Shown here: piece by piece, positions 8,155-19,533 of the stretch
Numbering within the stretch: position 1 is the stretch's first letter
Layout: every line of letters begins with the position of its first letter
DNA from: Marinobacter goseongensis
GTDB taxonomy: Bacteria; Pseudomonadota; Gammaproteobacteria; Pseudomonadales; Oleiphilaceae
Assembly: GCF_023156235.1 (NCBI RefSeq)
Contig: NZ_JAKZAI010000001.1
Coordinates: 54,462 to 118,461, forward strand
Reading direction: 5' to 3'
Length of the DNA: 64,000 nucleotides
Position numbers and translations under genes: made by a program
Notes under the pieces: model-generated
Seen by the model: the letters and a program-made list of their open reading frames with translations, nothing else
Database searches by the model: none
Told to the model about the DNA's origin: nothing

Positions 8155-9302
8155 TCGAAATACACAGATCCCTGGTTGTAGAGGTGGCTGAGCAGGCCAC
8201 CGATGGCGGGATCCTCAACCAGCGTGGCCAGTCTGCTCGTGTCGATGCGGGCGCCAGCGCAGAGCAGCGGCGCGAGCGGCCTGGCATCGCCTTTCAGCAG
8301 GTATTGCTCGCCGTCCACAAACAGGGCGATTTCCTCGCCAAGGTCGTGATACGCAAACCGTGAGCCTTCGTTCCAGCGCAGTCGGGCACCATCCTGAACC
8401 TGCTCGCACAGAACCTCCGGCGTGATGGGCTCGTCCGGAGGCACCACTATCTCCATGCTCTTGGGCGCCGTGGTGTATTGCCCGAACCACAGGGAGAGTT
8501 GGCGCCGGTCGTTGAGCTTGTGGTGGATGACGTCAGCAACTCGGTCGATCACCTCTGGCGCAATGGTCCCGGGGTTGTGCTGCACCTCAAGGTCCGGATC
8601 GGTCAGATGGTCGGCCGCATCGGACTGAGCGCAGAGGAAGTCGCTGAAGCCGGTGAGAATATCGTCGACGGTGGGGGCGCGAAAGCCGACCGAGAGCGTG
8701 ATGCAATCGTCTTCCGCCACGCCGTAATGGCCAATGCCGGGGGGCAGATAGAGCATGTCACCGGGGGCCAGGGTCACCGTCTCCTCGCCGGTCCAGCTAC
8801 TGAGAATGCGCAGGGGCGTGCCGTCTACCCGAGGGGAGGTGTGGTCACAATGGCCACCAAAGGTCCAGCGACGGTGTCCCTGGGCCTGCAACAGAAAGAC
8901 GTCATACTGGTCGAAATGAGGGCCTACACTGCCGCCTTTGGGCGCGTAGCTGGCCATAATGTCGTCCAGGCGCCAGTTGGGTACAAAACGGAAGTGCTCC
9001 AGCAGGTCCGCGATGTCAGGGACCCAGTGATCGAGTCCCTGGACCAGCAACGTCCAGTCATGCTGCGGCAGGCTGCTGAAGCGGTCCGGGCTGAAGGGAC
9101 CGTTGTGAAGCTGCCAGGGCTTGCCATCGTCGTTCTCGATCACCAGGCGTGATTCCACGCCCTCTTCGCAGGCAAGTCCCGCCAGTTCATCGGCAGACAC
9201 CGGGCATTGAAAGTCCGGAAACGCCTGGCGGATGACCAGCGGTTTTTTCTGCCAGTACTGGTTCAGGAATTGCGCTGCTGAGATTCCGCCGAGCATGTCC
9301 AT
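8151..9302 (-). CDS. roxA: Ribosomal protein L16 arginine hydroxylase RoxA (YcfD)
   Basis: A 383-aa JmjC/cupin 2-oxoglutarate and Fe(II) oxygenase. YcfD/RoxA hydroxylates an arginine of ribosomal protein L16. The metal triad is visible as HFD in GPHFDQYDVF (H129, D131) and H192 in LPPGIGHYGV, close to the E. coli positions. GHRRWTFGG and FVPNWRLDDIMASYAPKGGSVG are typical of the family. Length is as expected. It lies 16 bases after purB and overlaps the GNAT gene by 4 bases. Confidence 0.93.
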   Translation of the reverse strand: MDMLGGISAAQFLNQYWQKKPLVIRQAFPDFQCPVSADELAGLACEEGVESRLVIENDDGKPWQLHNGPFSPDRFSSLPQHDWTLLVQGLDHWVPDIADLLEHFRFVPNWRLDDIMASYAPKGGSVGPHFDQYDVFLLQAQGHRRWTFGGHCDHTSPRVDGTPLRILSSWTGEETVTLAPGDMLYLPPGIGHYGVAEDDCITLSVGFRAPTVDDILTGFSDFLCAQSDAADHLTDPDLEVQHNPGTIAPEVIDRVADVIHHKLNDRRQLSLWFGQYTTAPKSMEIVVPPDEPITPEVLCEQVQDGARLRWNEGSRFAYHDLGEEIALFVDGEQYLLKGDARPLAPLLCAGARIDTSRLATLVEDPAIGGLLSHLYNQGSVYFE

Positions 9303-9318
9303 AACGCGTTTTCCACTA

Positions 9319-10701
<1,383 letters not shown>

Positions 10702-10761
10702 TCATCTGGGAATGGGTCAAAAAAGGATTGGCGCCTATGATACACCAGCGCTGTGTGCGAA

Positions 10762-11406
10762 TCAGTCGTAAACCGCCCGGTTGGCTTTCTCGGCCAGTTC
10801 CCTCGCGGTGGCAATGACCTTGCGCCGGGAAAAAATCAGCTGCCAGCGACGCCCACCGCTCTGGCGCCACAGCACAGCGGAACGGATGCCGGCCAGCAGC
10901 AGCGCCCGCACCCTGGCGGCATTCTCCTCCCGCTGCAGCGTGGCGGGGTCACCGGTGACCTGAATACGCATACGGAAGGTGCTGATGGTATCGGCGTACA
11001 CGGACGCCAGGTTGGCCACCAGGTTGCCGTGGAGGTAACCAAAATGACTGGCGGTGTGGCGCGCCTGATCAATGCGGCTTCCGATGACCGCCATCATGTC
11101 TTTGTCGCGGTTGAGCTTGGATTCGAGGTGAATCAGGTTGAGGGCGTAGCGCAGCACCTCGATGTCCTGTTGTTTGCTTTGCTGGCTCATGACGTTCGCC
11201 AGCGTGTTGAGGCCCTCACGCAGGTCCTTGAGTTCGCCACCGTAGACATCCAGCGTGGTGTCCGGGCTGGTTGCAAACAGCGATCGCACGGACGTTTCAA
11301 AGCTGGAGTCGGCGCACCGGCCGGTGTGAGCCACTTGCTGGACCTGGGCCGCGGCCTGGAACACGCCGGCCAGCGCCAGTGTCTGGTCGTGGAGGGATCG
11401 ACTCAT
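10762..11406 (-). CDS. hflD: High-frequency-lysogenisation protein HflD homologue
   Basis: A 214-aa helical, peripheral-membrane protein. E. coli HflD binds lambda CII and affects lysogeny; its normal cell role is unclear. Identification rests on the position mnmA-hflD-purB plus the motifs [19 protein letters not shown] and [23 protein letters not shown]. The ATG overlaps the mnmA stop by 4 bases, indicating translational coupling. The length is normal. Confidence 0.92.
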   Translation of the reverse strand: MSRSLHDQTLALAGVFQAAAQVQQVAHTGRCADSSFETSVRSLFATSPDTTLDVYGGELKDLREGLNTLANVMSQQSKQQDIEVLRYALNLIHLESKLNRDKDMMAVIGSRIDQARHTASHFGYLHGNLVANLASVYADTISTFRMRIQVTGDPATLQREENAARVRALLLAGIRSAVLWRQSGGRRWQLIFSRRKVIATARELAEKANRAVYD

Positions 11407-12557
11407 GCCGTTTCTCCGTCGGCTACGGCCCGTTCGGGGCGCGCTTCACCGTCACGCCAGGTGTGCTCGATGACACCGCCGCCGAGGCAGACGTCTTCCT
11501 GATAAAAAACCACGGACTGACCGGGGGTTACCGCCCGCTGGGCGTCATCGAAGACCACCGTGACACCGCCGTCGCCGAGGGTGACCACGCAGTCCTGATC
11601 GGGCTGGCGGTAGCGGGTTTTGGCTTTACAGCGGAACGTGGTGGCCGGGGCTGCTCCCGCTACCCAGTCGATCTGACCGCTAACCAGGCCGCGGGAATAC
11701 AGTAGCGGATGTTGCTTGCCCTGAACCGCGATCAACACATTGCGGGTCAGATCTTTTTCTGCCACATACCAGGGCTCGTCACCGAAGTCGCTCAGGCCGC
11801 CAATGCCAAGGCCCTGGCGTTGTCCGATGGTGTGGTACATCAGCCCTTGATGACGCCCGATGATCTGGCCGTCCGGTGTTTCGATGTTGCCGGGTTGGGC
11901 AGGCAGATACTGCTTCAGGAAATCGCTGAATTTACGTTCGCCGATGAAACAGATGCCGGTAGAATCTTTCTTGTCGTGTGTCACGAAGCCCTGTGCTTCG
12001 GCGATGCGCCGCACTTCCGGTTTCTCCAGCTCACCCACGGGGAACAGGGTGCGGGCGATGCGGTCGCCGGAGACGGCGTGCAAGAAGTAGCTCTGATCCT
12101 TGTTGGGATCGAGTCCTTTCAGCAGCAGGGCCTGGTGGGAGCCATCGTTGAGCGGGCGCTGGCGGGTGTAGTGGCCGGTGGCAATGAAATCGGCGCCCAG
12201 CGTGACAGCGTAATCGAGAAACGCCCGGAACTTTACCTCCTTGTTACAGAGGATGTCCGGGTTGGGGGTGCGTCCGGCACGGTACTCCGACAGGAAGTGC
12301 TCGAAAACCCGATCCCAGTATTCGGCCGCAAAGCTGGCAGTGTGGAGCTGAATGCCGATGGTTTCCGCTACCGCCTGCGCGTCGGCAAGGTCGGTCATCG
12401 CAGTGCAGTATTCGGTGCCGTCGTCCTCGTCCCAGTTCTTCATGAACAGGCCTTCCACCTGATAGCCCTGGTCTTTAAGGAGCCAGGCTGCCACAGATGA
12501 GTCGACGCCGCCGGACATGCCAACGATCACGCGGGTATTTTCAGGAACGTGTGTCAT
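11403..12557 (-). CDS. mnmA: tRNA 2-thiouridylase MnmA
   Basis: A 384-aa ATP-dependent thiouridylase that makes 2-thiouridine at position 34 of tRNA Lys, Glu and Gln, using sulfur passed along by the Tus proteins. The PP-loop motif [16 protein letters not shown] lies at residues 12-27. The two catalytic cysteines are C104 ([12 protein letters not shown]) and C203 ([13 protein letters not shown]). The C-terminal [12 protein letters not shown] and PGQSVVFYQ segments fit the beta-barrel domain. It follows nudJ after 54 bases and is coupled to hflD. Confidence 0.97.
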   Translation of the reverse strand: MTHVPENTRVIVGMSGGVDSSVAAWLLKDQGYQVEGLFMKNWDEDDGTEYCTAMTDLADAQAVAETIGIQLHTASFAAEYWDRVFEHFLSEYRAGRTPNPDILCNKEVKFRAFLDYAVTLGADFIATGHYTRQRPLNDGSHQALLLKGLDPNKDQSYFLHAVSGDRIARTLFPVGELEKPEVRRIAEAQGFVTHDKKDSTGICFIGERKFSDFLKQYLPAQPGNIETPDGQIIGRHQGLMYHTIGQRQGLGIGGLSDFGDEPWYVAEKDLTRNVLIAVQGKQHPLLYSRGLVSGQIDWVAGAAPATTFRCKAKTRYRQPDQDCVVTLGDGGVTVVFDDAQRAVTPGQSVVFYQEDVCLGGGVIEHTWRDGEARPERAVADGETA

Positions 12558-12611
12558 AGCTAACCGTGCTGCCCACTGTAAAGAGCGCCGCAGTTTACCA
12601 TTGTTGGCCGG

Positions 12612-13061
12612 TTACGTCTCAGCGTCCACGACGACATCGAGTGGGAAGCGGCGCCCGTTTCGGTAATCTTCTATGCACTTCAGCACCAGTGGACTGCGAA
12701 GCTTGTCGCCGAGGCTGCCCACCTCGTCAACCGTAAGCCAGTGGGCAGCAATGATGCCGTCGTCCAGTCTCTCCGAGACTTTTTTCACGGCTCTGGCTGA
12801 ATAGCAGAAGCGGTAGTAGGTGACGCCGTTTGCCGGTGCCTTGTATGTATACAGGCCCAGAAAGTGGGTGGGCTCTACCTGCCAGCCGGTCTCTTCGAGG
12901 GTCTCGCGGCGCACCGCATCCAGAATCGCTTCGTCTTCCTCGATGTGCCCGGCCGGCTGGTTGAAAACCACAAGCCCACTGCTGATTTCCTCGACCAGCA
13001 GAAATCGGCCATCATCGTCTTCTACGATGACGGCAACGGTGGCGTGGGGTGTCCAGGTCAT
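12612..13061 (-). CDS. nudJ: Nudix phosphatase NudJ
   Basis: A 149-aa Nudix hydrolase. E. coli NudJ hydrolyses HMP-pyrophosphate, thiamine pyrophosphate and nucleoside di/triphosphates. The Nudix box is complete at about residues 38-60: [20 protein letters not shown] followed by [12 protein letters not shown] upstream and [12 protein letters not shown] downstream are typical of NudJ. The start codon overlaps the rluE stop by 4 bases. It lies between rluE and mnmA, as in E. coli. Confidence 0.93.
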   Translation of the reverse strand: MTWTPHATVAVIVEDDDGRFLLVEEISSGLVVFNQPAGHIEEDEAILDAVRRETLEETGWQVEPTHFLGLYTYKAPANGVTYYRFCYSARAVKKVSERLDDGIIAAHWLTVDEVGSLGDKLRSPLVLKCIEDYRNGRRFPLDVVVDAET

Positions 13062-13696
13062 GATTTGGCGTGCCTCCGTCTCTTATTCGTGCTGTTCTTT
13101 CGCGTTTTACCCTGCCGACGAACACCTGCCGGTGCAGCGGGCGGGTGAATCGTCAGCGTGCGGAATTCTCCGGGCGCCAGGTTGTCCAGGCTCCAATCGC
13201 CGATGCGATAACGTATCAGCCTCAGGGTCGGAAAGCCCACGGCGGCGGTCATCCGTCGCACTTGCCGGTTTTTGCCTTCCGTAATCGTGAGTTCGAGCCA
13301 GGAGGTGGGAACAGATGGCCGGTGGCGAATGGGGGGCTGCCGCGGCCAGATGACTGGTTCGGGCATGTCTTCAGCCAGAGCCGGCTTTGTTTTTCCATCC
13401 TTCAGCACGACGCCTGTGCGCAAGTGTGCCAGAGCCTCGTTGGTAATCTGACCTTCAACCTGAACCCAGTAGGTTTTTGGCATTTTCTGCCGGGGTGAGG
13501 CGATACGGTTCTGAACCTGTCCATCATCGGTGAGCAGGAGCAGGCCTTCTGAGTCGTAATCAAGGCGGCCGGCCGGGTAGACATCAGGAGTCTTGATCCA
13601 GTTCGCGAGCGTGGCTCTGGCTTGCCCATCGGGGGTGCTGTCAGTGAACTGACTCATCACCTGGAAGGGCTTGTTGAAAAGTATGAGAGATGCCAT
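13058..13696 (-). CDS. rluE: 23S rRNA pseudouridine(2457) synthase RluE
   Basis: A RsuA/RluE-family pseudouridine synthase of 212 aa from the ATG at 13694-13696. That start gives [17 protein letters not shown], the normal N-terminus of this S4-domain-less subfamily; a longer frame to 13753 adds 19 unlikely residues. The catalytic motif is [19 protein letters not shown] (aspartate in RLDYDSE), with [25 protein letters not shown] downstream. The C-terminal tail is very basic ([18 protein letters not shown]), which may help rRNA binding. It is the first gene of the operon down to purB and the GNAT gene. Confidence 0.94.
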   Translation of the reverse strand: MASLILFNKPFQVMSQFTDSTPDGQARATLANWIKTPDVYPAGRLDYDSEGLLLLTDDGQVQNRIASPRQKMPKTYWVQVEGQITNEALAHLRTGVVLKDGKTKPALAEDMPEPVIWPRQPPIRHRPSVPTSWLELTITEGKNRQVRRMTAAVGFPTLRLIRYRIGDWSLDNLAPGEFRTLTIHPPAAPAGVRRQGKTRKNSTNKRRRHAKS

Positions 13697-13886
13697 GGCA
13701 AGAGCGTAGCGGAAGCGGTCGGTGAGGAAAAGCAGAAATCGGGTTGCCGGCACGCTCGACAGCGAGGGCCTCTCGCCATCAGGTCCTTGTGACTGTTGTG
13801 ACCGCAGGGCAGCACCGTGGCCGGTTGCCCGGCCATGGTGACCCTTTGCTTCGGTCAGGCCAGCGATCTAGTGCGTCGTTCGCGAT

Positions 13887-14213
13887 TCAGGCGTTAACGA
13901 CCCGCGGTTCACTCCGGAAGTCGTTATCGTCGCGGTTGCTCTCAGCAGCCGCTTCGGACTTCTTTTCCGGGGATTCCTCCGCGCCTGATTGCGCGCTTTT
14001 CTGTGCCTGCTCTTCCGGCACAATATTCACAGCATGAACGCCCTTGTCACTGGGCTTCTTGTCAAAGGTTACTGTTTGACCGGCCTTGAGGGTTTTGTAG
14101 CCGTCCATTTGAACCGAGGAGAAATGAGCGAACAGATCATCGCTACAACCTTCCTCGATAATGAAACCATAACCCTTGGCATTGTTGAACCACTTTACTT
14201 TGCCCTTTGGCAT
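13887..14213 (-). CDS. cspD: CspD-type cold-shock-domain protein with acidic tail
   Basis: A protein of 108 aa from the ATG at 14211-14213. Residues 1-67 are one cold-shock domain, with RNP1-like KGYGFI and RNP2-like LFAHFSSVQMDGYKTL. CspD binds single-stranded DNA and inhibits replication initiation in E. coli stationary phase. The position divergent to clpS-clpA is the classical cspD site. The tail (about 68-108) is unusual: a low-complexity stretch rich in Glu, Ala, Ser and Lys that the 74-aa E. coli protein lacks. The start was chosen because MPKGKVKWFNNAKGYG is the standard N-terminus; 15 further upstream codons are open. Confidence 0.93.
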   Translation of the reverse strand: MPKGKVKWFNNAKGYGFIIEEGCSDDLFAHFSSVQMDGYKTLKAGQTVTFDKKPSDKGVHAVNIVPEEQAQKSAQSGAEESPEKKSEAAAESNRDDNDFRSEPRVVNA

Positions 14214-14551
14214 GATGAACTCCCCTGTTCTTTCGCTGTCAATCACTGTTATTAGCATTATTTCCGTGCGTTATGCCTTGCACGGGTGACACCGGGTTAC
14301 CTGATACGGATGCCTTTTCAGATACATAACATGACGCCGGTTTACATTATTTTACATAGCTCCTGTACTGTTGACCAATATTGACCGGTAGTCAATAGCA
14401 GTCATTGCGGGAATGTATGGTTGAAGAGGGGGCTGAAGCGTTATCATGCGCGTATTGATAACCAGCGCACGTCCGTTCAGCCTGTTGGCTTGAAAACCGG
14501 ACGACTCACAACCACCTTACAAGCAAGGGCACCGATTTCCGGTAAAGAATC
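14214..14551. promoter_or_regulatory. cspD-clpS divergent regulatory region
   Basis: This 338-base gap has no credible gene. It holds a perfect inverted repeat TATTGAC-CGGTA-GTCAATA at 14379-14397. TTGACC also occurs as a direct repeat at 14371-14376 and 14381-14386, exactly 10 bases apart. The palindrome lies about 165 bases from the cspD start and 155 from clpS, so it could serve either gene. The sequence around 14321-14365 is AT-rich and may contain promoters, but I could not assign a convincing -10/-35 pair. Confidence 0.5.
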
Positions 14552-14923
14552 ATGAGGACTATCCAGAATTCTCTACTAGTATTGAATCAGGGGGACGATG
14601 AACAACAGCCAGGCCATCCGGGACACCAGGATGACTTGAGCGTTGCCCCCGAGAAGCCCGCTCTCAAACGCCCTGCGCGCTTTCGGGTGATGCTTCTGAA
14701 CGACGATTACACCCCCATGGATTTTGTGGTTGAGGTGTTAATGAAGTTCTTCGGTATGAACGAAGAAAAGGCGACGCAGGTGATGCTGCTCGTCCATACG
14801 CAAGGAAAAGCCGTATGTGGGGTATATACCCGTGACATCGCGGAGACAAAGGCGGCACAGGTGAACCAGTATTCTTCGGAATGCGAGCATCCGCTCCTTT
14901 GCGAGATTGAACGTGCGGACTGA
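14552..14923 (+). CDS. clpS: ClpS adaptor of the ClpAP protease
   Basis: A 123-aa adaptor that binds N-degron substrates and delivers them to ClpA. The core starts near residue 43: [21 protein letters not shown], the N-degron pocket region, followed by [36 protein letters not shown], which contains the conserved pocket residues. The first 35 residues are a variable extension like that preceding the ClpS core in E. coli. clpA starts 18 bases after the stop, so they form one transcription unit. Confidence 0.97.
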   Translation: MRTIQNSLLVLNQGDDEQQPGHPGHQDDLSVAPEKPALKRPARFRVMLLNDDYTPMDFVVEVLMKFFGMNEEKATQVMLLVHTQGKAVCGVYTRDIAETKAAQVNQYSSECEHPLLCEIERAD

Positions 14924-14941
14924 TAGACCCAGGGGTGGCCC

Positions 14942-17212
14942 ATGCTGAGCAAAGATCTTGAAATTACGCTGAATACGGCCTTCAAAAATGCCCGTGACAA
15001 GCGCCATGAGTTCATGACAGTGGAGCATCTTTTGCTGGCGCTGCTGGATAATGAATCGGCGGTGGGCGTTCTCAAAGCCTGCGGGGCAGACCTGAAACAG
15101 CTTCAGGATGAACTCGTCGAATTTGTCGATTCCACAACGCCATTGATTCCAAGCAGCGACAGTGAGCGCGAGACCCAGCCGACCCTCGGTTTCCAGAGAG
15201 TGTTGCAGCGGGCTGTGTTTCATGTGCAGTCGTCCGGCAAAAAAGAGGTGACCGGTGCCAATGTGCTGGTGGCCATCTTCAGTGAGCAGGAAAGTCAGGC
15301 TGTGTACGTGCTCAAGAAGCAGAGCATTGCCCGTATCGACGTGGTGAATTTTGTCTCCCACGGCATTTCCCGTGTCCAGGGAGCTGAGGATCAGGATGGC
15401 AATGACCAGGCCTCCCACGAGGAAGCGGCCGAGGAGGGCGGTTCATCCCGGCCTCTGGAAAGCTACGCGACCAACCTGAACGAGCAGGCGCGCCAGGGCC
15501 GCATTGACCCGCTGATCGGCCGCGAACACGAAGTGGAGCGAGTGGTGCAGATTCTGGTGCGCCGCCGCAAGAACAATCCGCTGCTGGTGGGTGAGGCTGG
15601 TGTCGGCAAGACCGCCATTGCAGAGGGGCTGGCCAAGCGCATTGTGGACGGACAGGTGCCGGATATTATCTCCGATGCCGTGGTCTACTCCCTTGATCTT
15701 GGAGCGTTGCTGGCCGGCACGAAGTACCGGGGTGATTTCGAGAAGCGTCTGAAAGGCCTGCTGGCGGAGCTCAAGAAAGAGAAGCATGCCATTTTGTTCA
15801 TCGACGAAATCCACACCATCATCGGAGCGGGTTCAGCGTCGGGCGGTGTCATGGATGCATCGAATCTGCTCAAGCCGATGCTGGGCTCTGGTGAAATTCG
15901 CTGCATCGGTTCCACCACATTCCAGGAATTCCGGGGCATCTTCGAGAAAGACAGCGCCCTGGCGCGACGCTTTCAGAAGATCGATGTGAATGAGCCGAGT
16001 GTTGAGGATACCTATCAGATCCTCAAAGGCCTGAAGCCGAACTTCGAGAAGCACCACGACCTCAAATACACCGACAAAGCGCTGCGCGTGGCTGCCGAAT
16101 TGGCGGACCGCTACATCACCGATCGCCATCTGCCGGACAAGGCAATCGATGTGATCGATGAAGCCGGTGCCCGTCAGCGTTTGATGCCTGAGGGCAAGCG
16201 TAAGAAAACGGTGGATGTGCCGGACATTGAAGACGTGGTCGCCAACATTGCGCGTATCCCGCCGAAGAACGTGTCCACCAGCGATAAGGATCTGCTCCGT
16301 AATCTGGAGCGCGATCTCAAAATGGTGGTGTTCGGACAGGATCCGGCCATCGAGTCGCTGTCCACAGCCATCAAACTGGCGCGGGCTGGTCTGAAGGCGC
16401 CCGAGAAGCCCGAAGGCGCATTCCTGTTTGCCGGCCCGACCGGTGTCGGTAAGACGGAAGTGACCAAACAGCTGGCCAAGGTGCTGGGCATCGAGCTGGT
16501 GCGCTTTGATATGTCCGAGTACATGGAGCGTCATACCGTTTCCCGTTTGATCGGTGCTCCTCCGGGCTATGTGGGCTATGACCAGGGCGGTTTGCTCACT
16601 GAATCGGTGAACAAACACCCCCATTGTGTGCTGTTGCTGGACGAGATCGAGAAGGCGCACCCGGAAGTGTTCAACCTGCTGTTGCAGGTGATGGACCACG
16701 GCACGCTGACTGATAACAATGGTCGCAAGGCGGATTTCCGCCACGTAATCCTGGTGATGACCACCAACGCCGGTGCCGAGAGCATGGCCCGTCGGTCAAT
16801 AGGCTTCAATGAGCAGGATCACAGTTCGGACGGTATGGAAATCATCAGCAAAACTTTCACGCCTGAGTTCCGTAACCGTCTGGATGGCATCATTCAGTTC
16901 GCCGACCTTCAGAAGCACACCATCACCCACGTGGTGGACAAGTTCCTGACCGAGTTGCAGGCACAGCTGGATGAGAAGCACGTGGTTCTGCACGTGGACG
17001 AACCGGCAAAGCAGTGGCTTGCAGAGAAAGGGTACGACGTCACCATGGGTGCACGACCCATGTCCCGCCTGATTCAGGACAAGATCAAGCGGCCGCTGGC
17101 TGAGCAGATTCTGTTTGGCCGGTTGTCAGAGAAGGGAGGCGACGTGCACATCCACCTGCGTGACGATGAGCTGGTGTTCGACTACGAGGACGAGCCAGCC
17201 GAGGCAGTCTGA
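14942..17212 (+). CDS. clpA: ClpA ATPase subunit of ClpAP
   Basis: A 756-aa AAA+ unfoldase that feeds substrates to ClpP. The N-terminal Clp repeat domain (1-145, [20 protein letters not shown]) is the ClpS-binding part. An acidic linker (147-170) precedes D1, with Walker [10 protein letters not shown] at 217-225 and [14 protein letters not shown]2 has GPTGVGKTE at about 496-504, [15 protein letters not shown] and TTNAGAE. Length matches E. coli ClpA. clpP is not in the window. A strong terminator follows at 17236-17266. Confidence 0.98.
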   Translation: MLSKDLEITLNTAFKNARDKRHEFMTVEHLLLALLDNESAVGVLKACGADLKQLQDELVEFVDSTTPLIPSSDSERETQPTLGFQRVLQRAVFHVQSSGKKEVTGANVLVAIFSEQESQAVYVLKKQSIARIDVVNFVSHGISRVQGAEDQDGNDQASHEEAAEEGGSSRPLESYATNLNEQARQGRIDPLIGREHEVERVVQILVRRRKNNPLLVGEAGVGKTAIAEGLAKRIVDGQVPDIISDAVVYSLDLGALLAGTKYRGDFEKRLKGLLAELKKEKHAILFIDEIHTIIGAGSASGGVMDASNLLKPMLGSGEIRCIGSTTFQEFRGIFEKDSALARRFQKIDVNEPSVEDTYQILKGLKPNFEKHHDLKYTDKALRVAAELADRYITDRHLPDKAIDVIDEAGARQRLMPEGKRKKTVDVPDIEDVVANIARIPPKNVSTSDKDLLRNLERDLKMVVFGQDPAIESLSTAIKLARAGLKAPEKPEGAFLFAGPTGVGKTEVTKQLAKVLGIELVRFDMSEYMERHTVSRLIGAPPGYVGYDQGGLLTESVNKHPHCVLLLDEIEKAHPEVFNLLLQVMDHGTLTDNNGRKADFRHVILVMTTNAGAESMARRSIGFNEQDHSSDGMEIISKTFTPEFRNRLDGIIQFADLQKHTITHVVDKFLTELQAQLDEKHVVLHVDEPAKQWLAEKGYDVTMGARPMSRLIQDKIKRPLAEQILFGRLSEKGGDVHIHLRDDELVFDYEDEPAEAV

Positions 17213-17235
17213 TACCCGCGGCTCTGCCACTTTCG

Positions 17236-17266
17236 AAAACCGCGCTCCGATGGGCGCGGTTTTTTT
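17236..17266 (+). terminator. Rho-independent terminator after clpA
   Basis: The stem AAAACCGCGC (17236-17245) pairs with GCGCGGTTTT (17254-17263) around an 8-base loop, and the T run continues to 17266. It lies about 25 bases after the clpA stop and separates clpSA from the next gene. Confidence 0.9.
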
Positions 17267-17429
17267 ATGTGCACACTTCATCAAATTGGCCGCTTTTCAG
17301 CTGCCCGGCCGACAGTGCCGTCAATCCATTCCATTCTGATTTCTGTCAATTTGGGTGTCCCAATCGGGGCTGATGCCGATTTCGGCTGTGTGACCCCTTA
17401 CAAACAATAATGACAAGGAATCAGGACGA

Positions 17430-18461
17430 ATGAAGGTATGTGCTGCACTGTTGGCAGGCGTTATAAGTCTGTCTGTCTGGACCCCCTCTGTAGCTGCTGT
17501 GGAAAAACAGTTCTGCGTCTTCGATGTGGCCGGTGCCGCCGGCTTTGTTTATAAAACGCTGCAGGAATATCAGCGAAAGATGATCAAGACCGGCGTCAAG
17601 CTGTCAATGAAGCCCTACACCGATGAAGATCAGGCGGTTGACGATTTTCGCGCCGGGCTCTGTGACATTGTTGCCCTGACCGATATGGGGGTTCGCCACT
17701 TCAACGATTTTACCGGCTCCATCAGTGCTATCGGTGCGGTGCCTTATTACGAAGATTTGCGGGTGCTGATGCACATTCTGTCCAGCCCGCGGGTGGACGA
17801 GCACCTGGCCCAGGACGGTTATGAGATTGTGGGTGTGGCTCCGATGGGTGCCGCCTATCTGTTTGTGAATGACCGCAACATTGATCATGTGGACGCGCTC
17901 AAGGGCAAGCGCATCACTGTGTTTGAGGGCCACCACGATGCCCGTCACATGGTGGAGTACGTGGGCGCGGTCCCGGTGGACGCGAAGATCTCGAACTTCG
18001 CACGCCTGTTCAACAACGGCGAGGCGGATATCAGCTACGCGCCGGCTGCGGCTTATGAGATTCTGGAGATGTTTCGTGGCATGGGCGACCGCGGCGGTAT
18101 CGTCAAATACCCGGTGGGGCAGGTGACCATTCAACTGGTCGCCAGAAACGGCGAGTTCGATGACCGCTTTGTGCGCCAGTCACGCAAGACCGTTTCAAGA
18201 CTCTATCCGGAAGCCATCCGGGTCATTCGCCAATATGAGAACTCGATACCGGCGGATCGCTGGGTGGATATTTCACCACAGGCCATTGCCGGTTATCAGG
18301 AAATGCTGCGCAGCGTGCGTATCGACATGCAACAGTCCGCGGAAAGCAGCGGAATGCTTGCCGCTGGCGTCTATGACGACAACATGATGACCATATTGCG
18401 GAAAGTCAGGTGCTATACCAACCCGGGTGCGGGTGAGTGCAGCGCTGAAGACAGGGAATAG
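17430..18461 (+). CDS. Putative periplasmic solute-binding protein (TRAP DctP-like), orphan
   Basis: A 343-aa protein with a clear signal peptide (MKVCAALLAGVISLSVW, cleavage near SVAA/VEK at about residue 24). The mature part reads like a substrate-binding protein: FCVFDVAGAAGFVYKTLQEYQ, DDFRAGLCDIVALTDMGVRHF, SAIGAVPYYEDLRVLM, ALKGKRITVFEG and ISYAPAAAYEI. The last group resembles the two-lobe DctP/DUF-type binding fold that checks for bound ligand. No permease or TRAP membrane subunit lies nearby. Terminators flank it on both sides, so it is monocistronic. The ligand is unknown; a sensor or chaperone role is possible. Confidence 0.8.
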   Translation: MKVCAALLAGVISLSVWTPSVAAVEKQFCVFDVAGAAGFVYKTLQEYQRKMIKTGVKLSMKPYTDEDQAVDDFRAGLCDIVALTDMGVRHFNDFTGSISAIGAVPYYEDLRVLMHILSSPRVDEHLAQDGYEIVGVAPMGAAYLFVNDRNIDHVDALKGKRITVFEGHHDARHMVEYVGAVPVDAKISNFARLFNNGEADISYAPAAAYEILEMFRGMGDRGGIVKYPVGQVTIQLVARNGEFDDRFVRQSRKTVSRLYPEAIRVIRQYENSIPADRWVDISPQAIAGYQEMLRSVRIDMQQSAESSGMLAAGVYDDNMMTILRKVRCYTNPGAGECSAEDRE

Positions 18462-18479
18462 GCGCGACAGAAATGAAAA

Positions 18480-18499
18480 AGCCCCGGAACCCCGGGGCT
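18480..18499 (-). terminator. Shared terminator between the binding-protein gene and infA
   Basis: The stem AGCCCCGG (18480-18487) and CCGGGGCT (18492-18499) closes over AACC. Read on the minus strand it is followed by TTTTT, so it best serves infA, which ends at 18520. On the plus strand only a short TT follows, giving weaker termination of the binding-protein transcript. Confidence 0.8.
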
Positions 18500-18519
18500 T
18501 TCAGATGTCACGTCGGTGA

Positions 18520-18738
18520 TTAACGGGCGCGGTAAACGATGCGGCCCTTGCTGAGGTCGTAGGGAGTCAGCTCAACTTTCACCTTGTCTCCGGTCAGGAT
18601 GCGGATGTAGTTCTTGCGCATCTTGCCCGAGATGTGAGCTGTCACAACGTGGCCGTTGCTCAGCTCGACACGGAACATGGTATTCGGAAGCGTATCAACA
18701 ATTACGCCTTCCATTTCAATGACATCTGATTTCGCCAT
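18520..18738 (-). CDS. infA: Translation initiation factor IF-1
   Basis: A 72-aa single-S1-domain protein that binds the 30S A site during initiation. The sequence [20 protein letters not shown] starts the OB fold, with [18 protein letters not shown] and [16 protein letters not shown] at the end; it is essentially identical in pattern to E. coli IF-1, with the same length. It sits between clpA and the bpt/aat pair, as in other gammaproteobacteria. Confidence 0.98.
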   Translation of the reverse strand: MAKSDVIEMEGVIVDTLPNTMFRVELSNGHVVTAHISGKMRKNYIRILTGDKVKVELTPYDLSKGRIVYRAR

Positions 18739-18819
18739 TCAGTAGAAACCTCGTTTGGAATTAACTTACCTGGATTTTAAATTGCGCAATTCTGCCTGAT
18801 TTGTCGCCATTTAGCAAAA

Positions 18820-19533
18820 TCAGTTGCGTGTCAGTACCTGCCAGTGCCCTTCCCGCAGGGCCTCGATTGGCTTGAAGCGGGTCTTGTAGTTCATTTTCCG
18901 GCACTCGCGGATCCAGTACCCCAGGTACAAATGTGGTAAATCCCGCGCCCGTGCCGTCTCGATCTGCCAGAGAATAGCAAAGGTACCGATGCTGCGATGC
19001 TCAAAGGCAGGATCAAAGACGGTGTAAATGGCGGACAGTCCGTCATCCAGCATGTCCACTGCGGCCAGGCCGATCAGCTCGTCATTGAGGCGGATCTCCA
19101 CAAACCACGAGTCGGTTGCGCCTTCAACCAGAAAAGACCTGAACTGCTCCCGCGAGGGCGGGTACATGTCACCGTCGGCGTGCCGATGTTCGATGTAGTG
19201 TGCATAAAGCCGGTAATAACGCTCGGTAAAGCAGGCGGGCACCAGCTCGCAGGTGAGGTCGGAGTTCCGCTCAAGCACCCGGCGCTGGCTGCGATCGGGG
19301 CAGAAATCGTCCACCCGCAGGCGAACGGGAATGCAGGCATTGCAGGCTTCGCAGTGGGGGCGGTAATAGTGGGACCCGCTGCGGCGGAAACCGAGGGCCG
19401 TGAGCTGGCTGTAGAGCTTTTTGTCAATGTTGGCCCGTGGGTCCACGAACATGGTCGTGGCCTCCCGGTCTGGCAGGTAGCTGCAGTCATGTGGTGGTGT
19501 CGCAAAGAACACCAGGGTCCTGAGGTTACTCAT
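18820..19533 (-). CDS. bpt: Aspartate/glutamate leucyltransferase Bpt
   Basis: A protein of 237 aa from the ATG at 19531-19533, preceded by GGAGGAG. It transfers leucine from Leu-tRNA to N-terminal Asp or Glu of proteins, creating an N-degron for ClpS. The cysteine-rich segment YRPHCEACNACIPVRL near residue 60 and HLYLGYWIRECRKMNYKTRF near the end are diagnostic of the bacterial ATE/Bpt family. An upstream extension to 19602 is open but lies inside aat and is unlikely. Its start overlaps the aat stop by 8 bases. Confidence 0.93.
   Translation of the reverse strand: MSNLRTLVFFATPPHDCSYLPDREATTMFVDPRANIDKKLYSQLTALGFRRSGSHYYRPHCEACNACIPVRLRVDDFCPDRSQRRVLERNSDLTCELVPACFTERYYRLYAHYIEHRHADGDMYPPSREQFRSFLVEGATDSWFVEIRLNDELIGLAAVDMLDDGLSAIYTVFDPAFEHRSIGTFAILWQIETARARDLPHLYLGYWIRECRKMNYKTRFKPIEALREGHWQVLTRN

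Noticed and set aside
15833..16744. A 303-codon minus-strand frame inside clpA
   Set aside because: Shadow of a highly conserved gene; no ribosome-binding site or recognisable motif.
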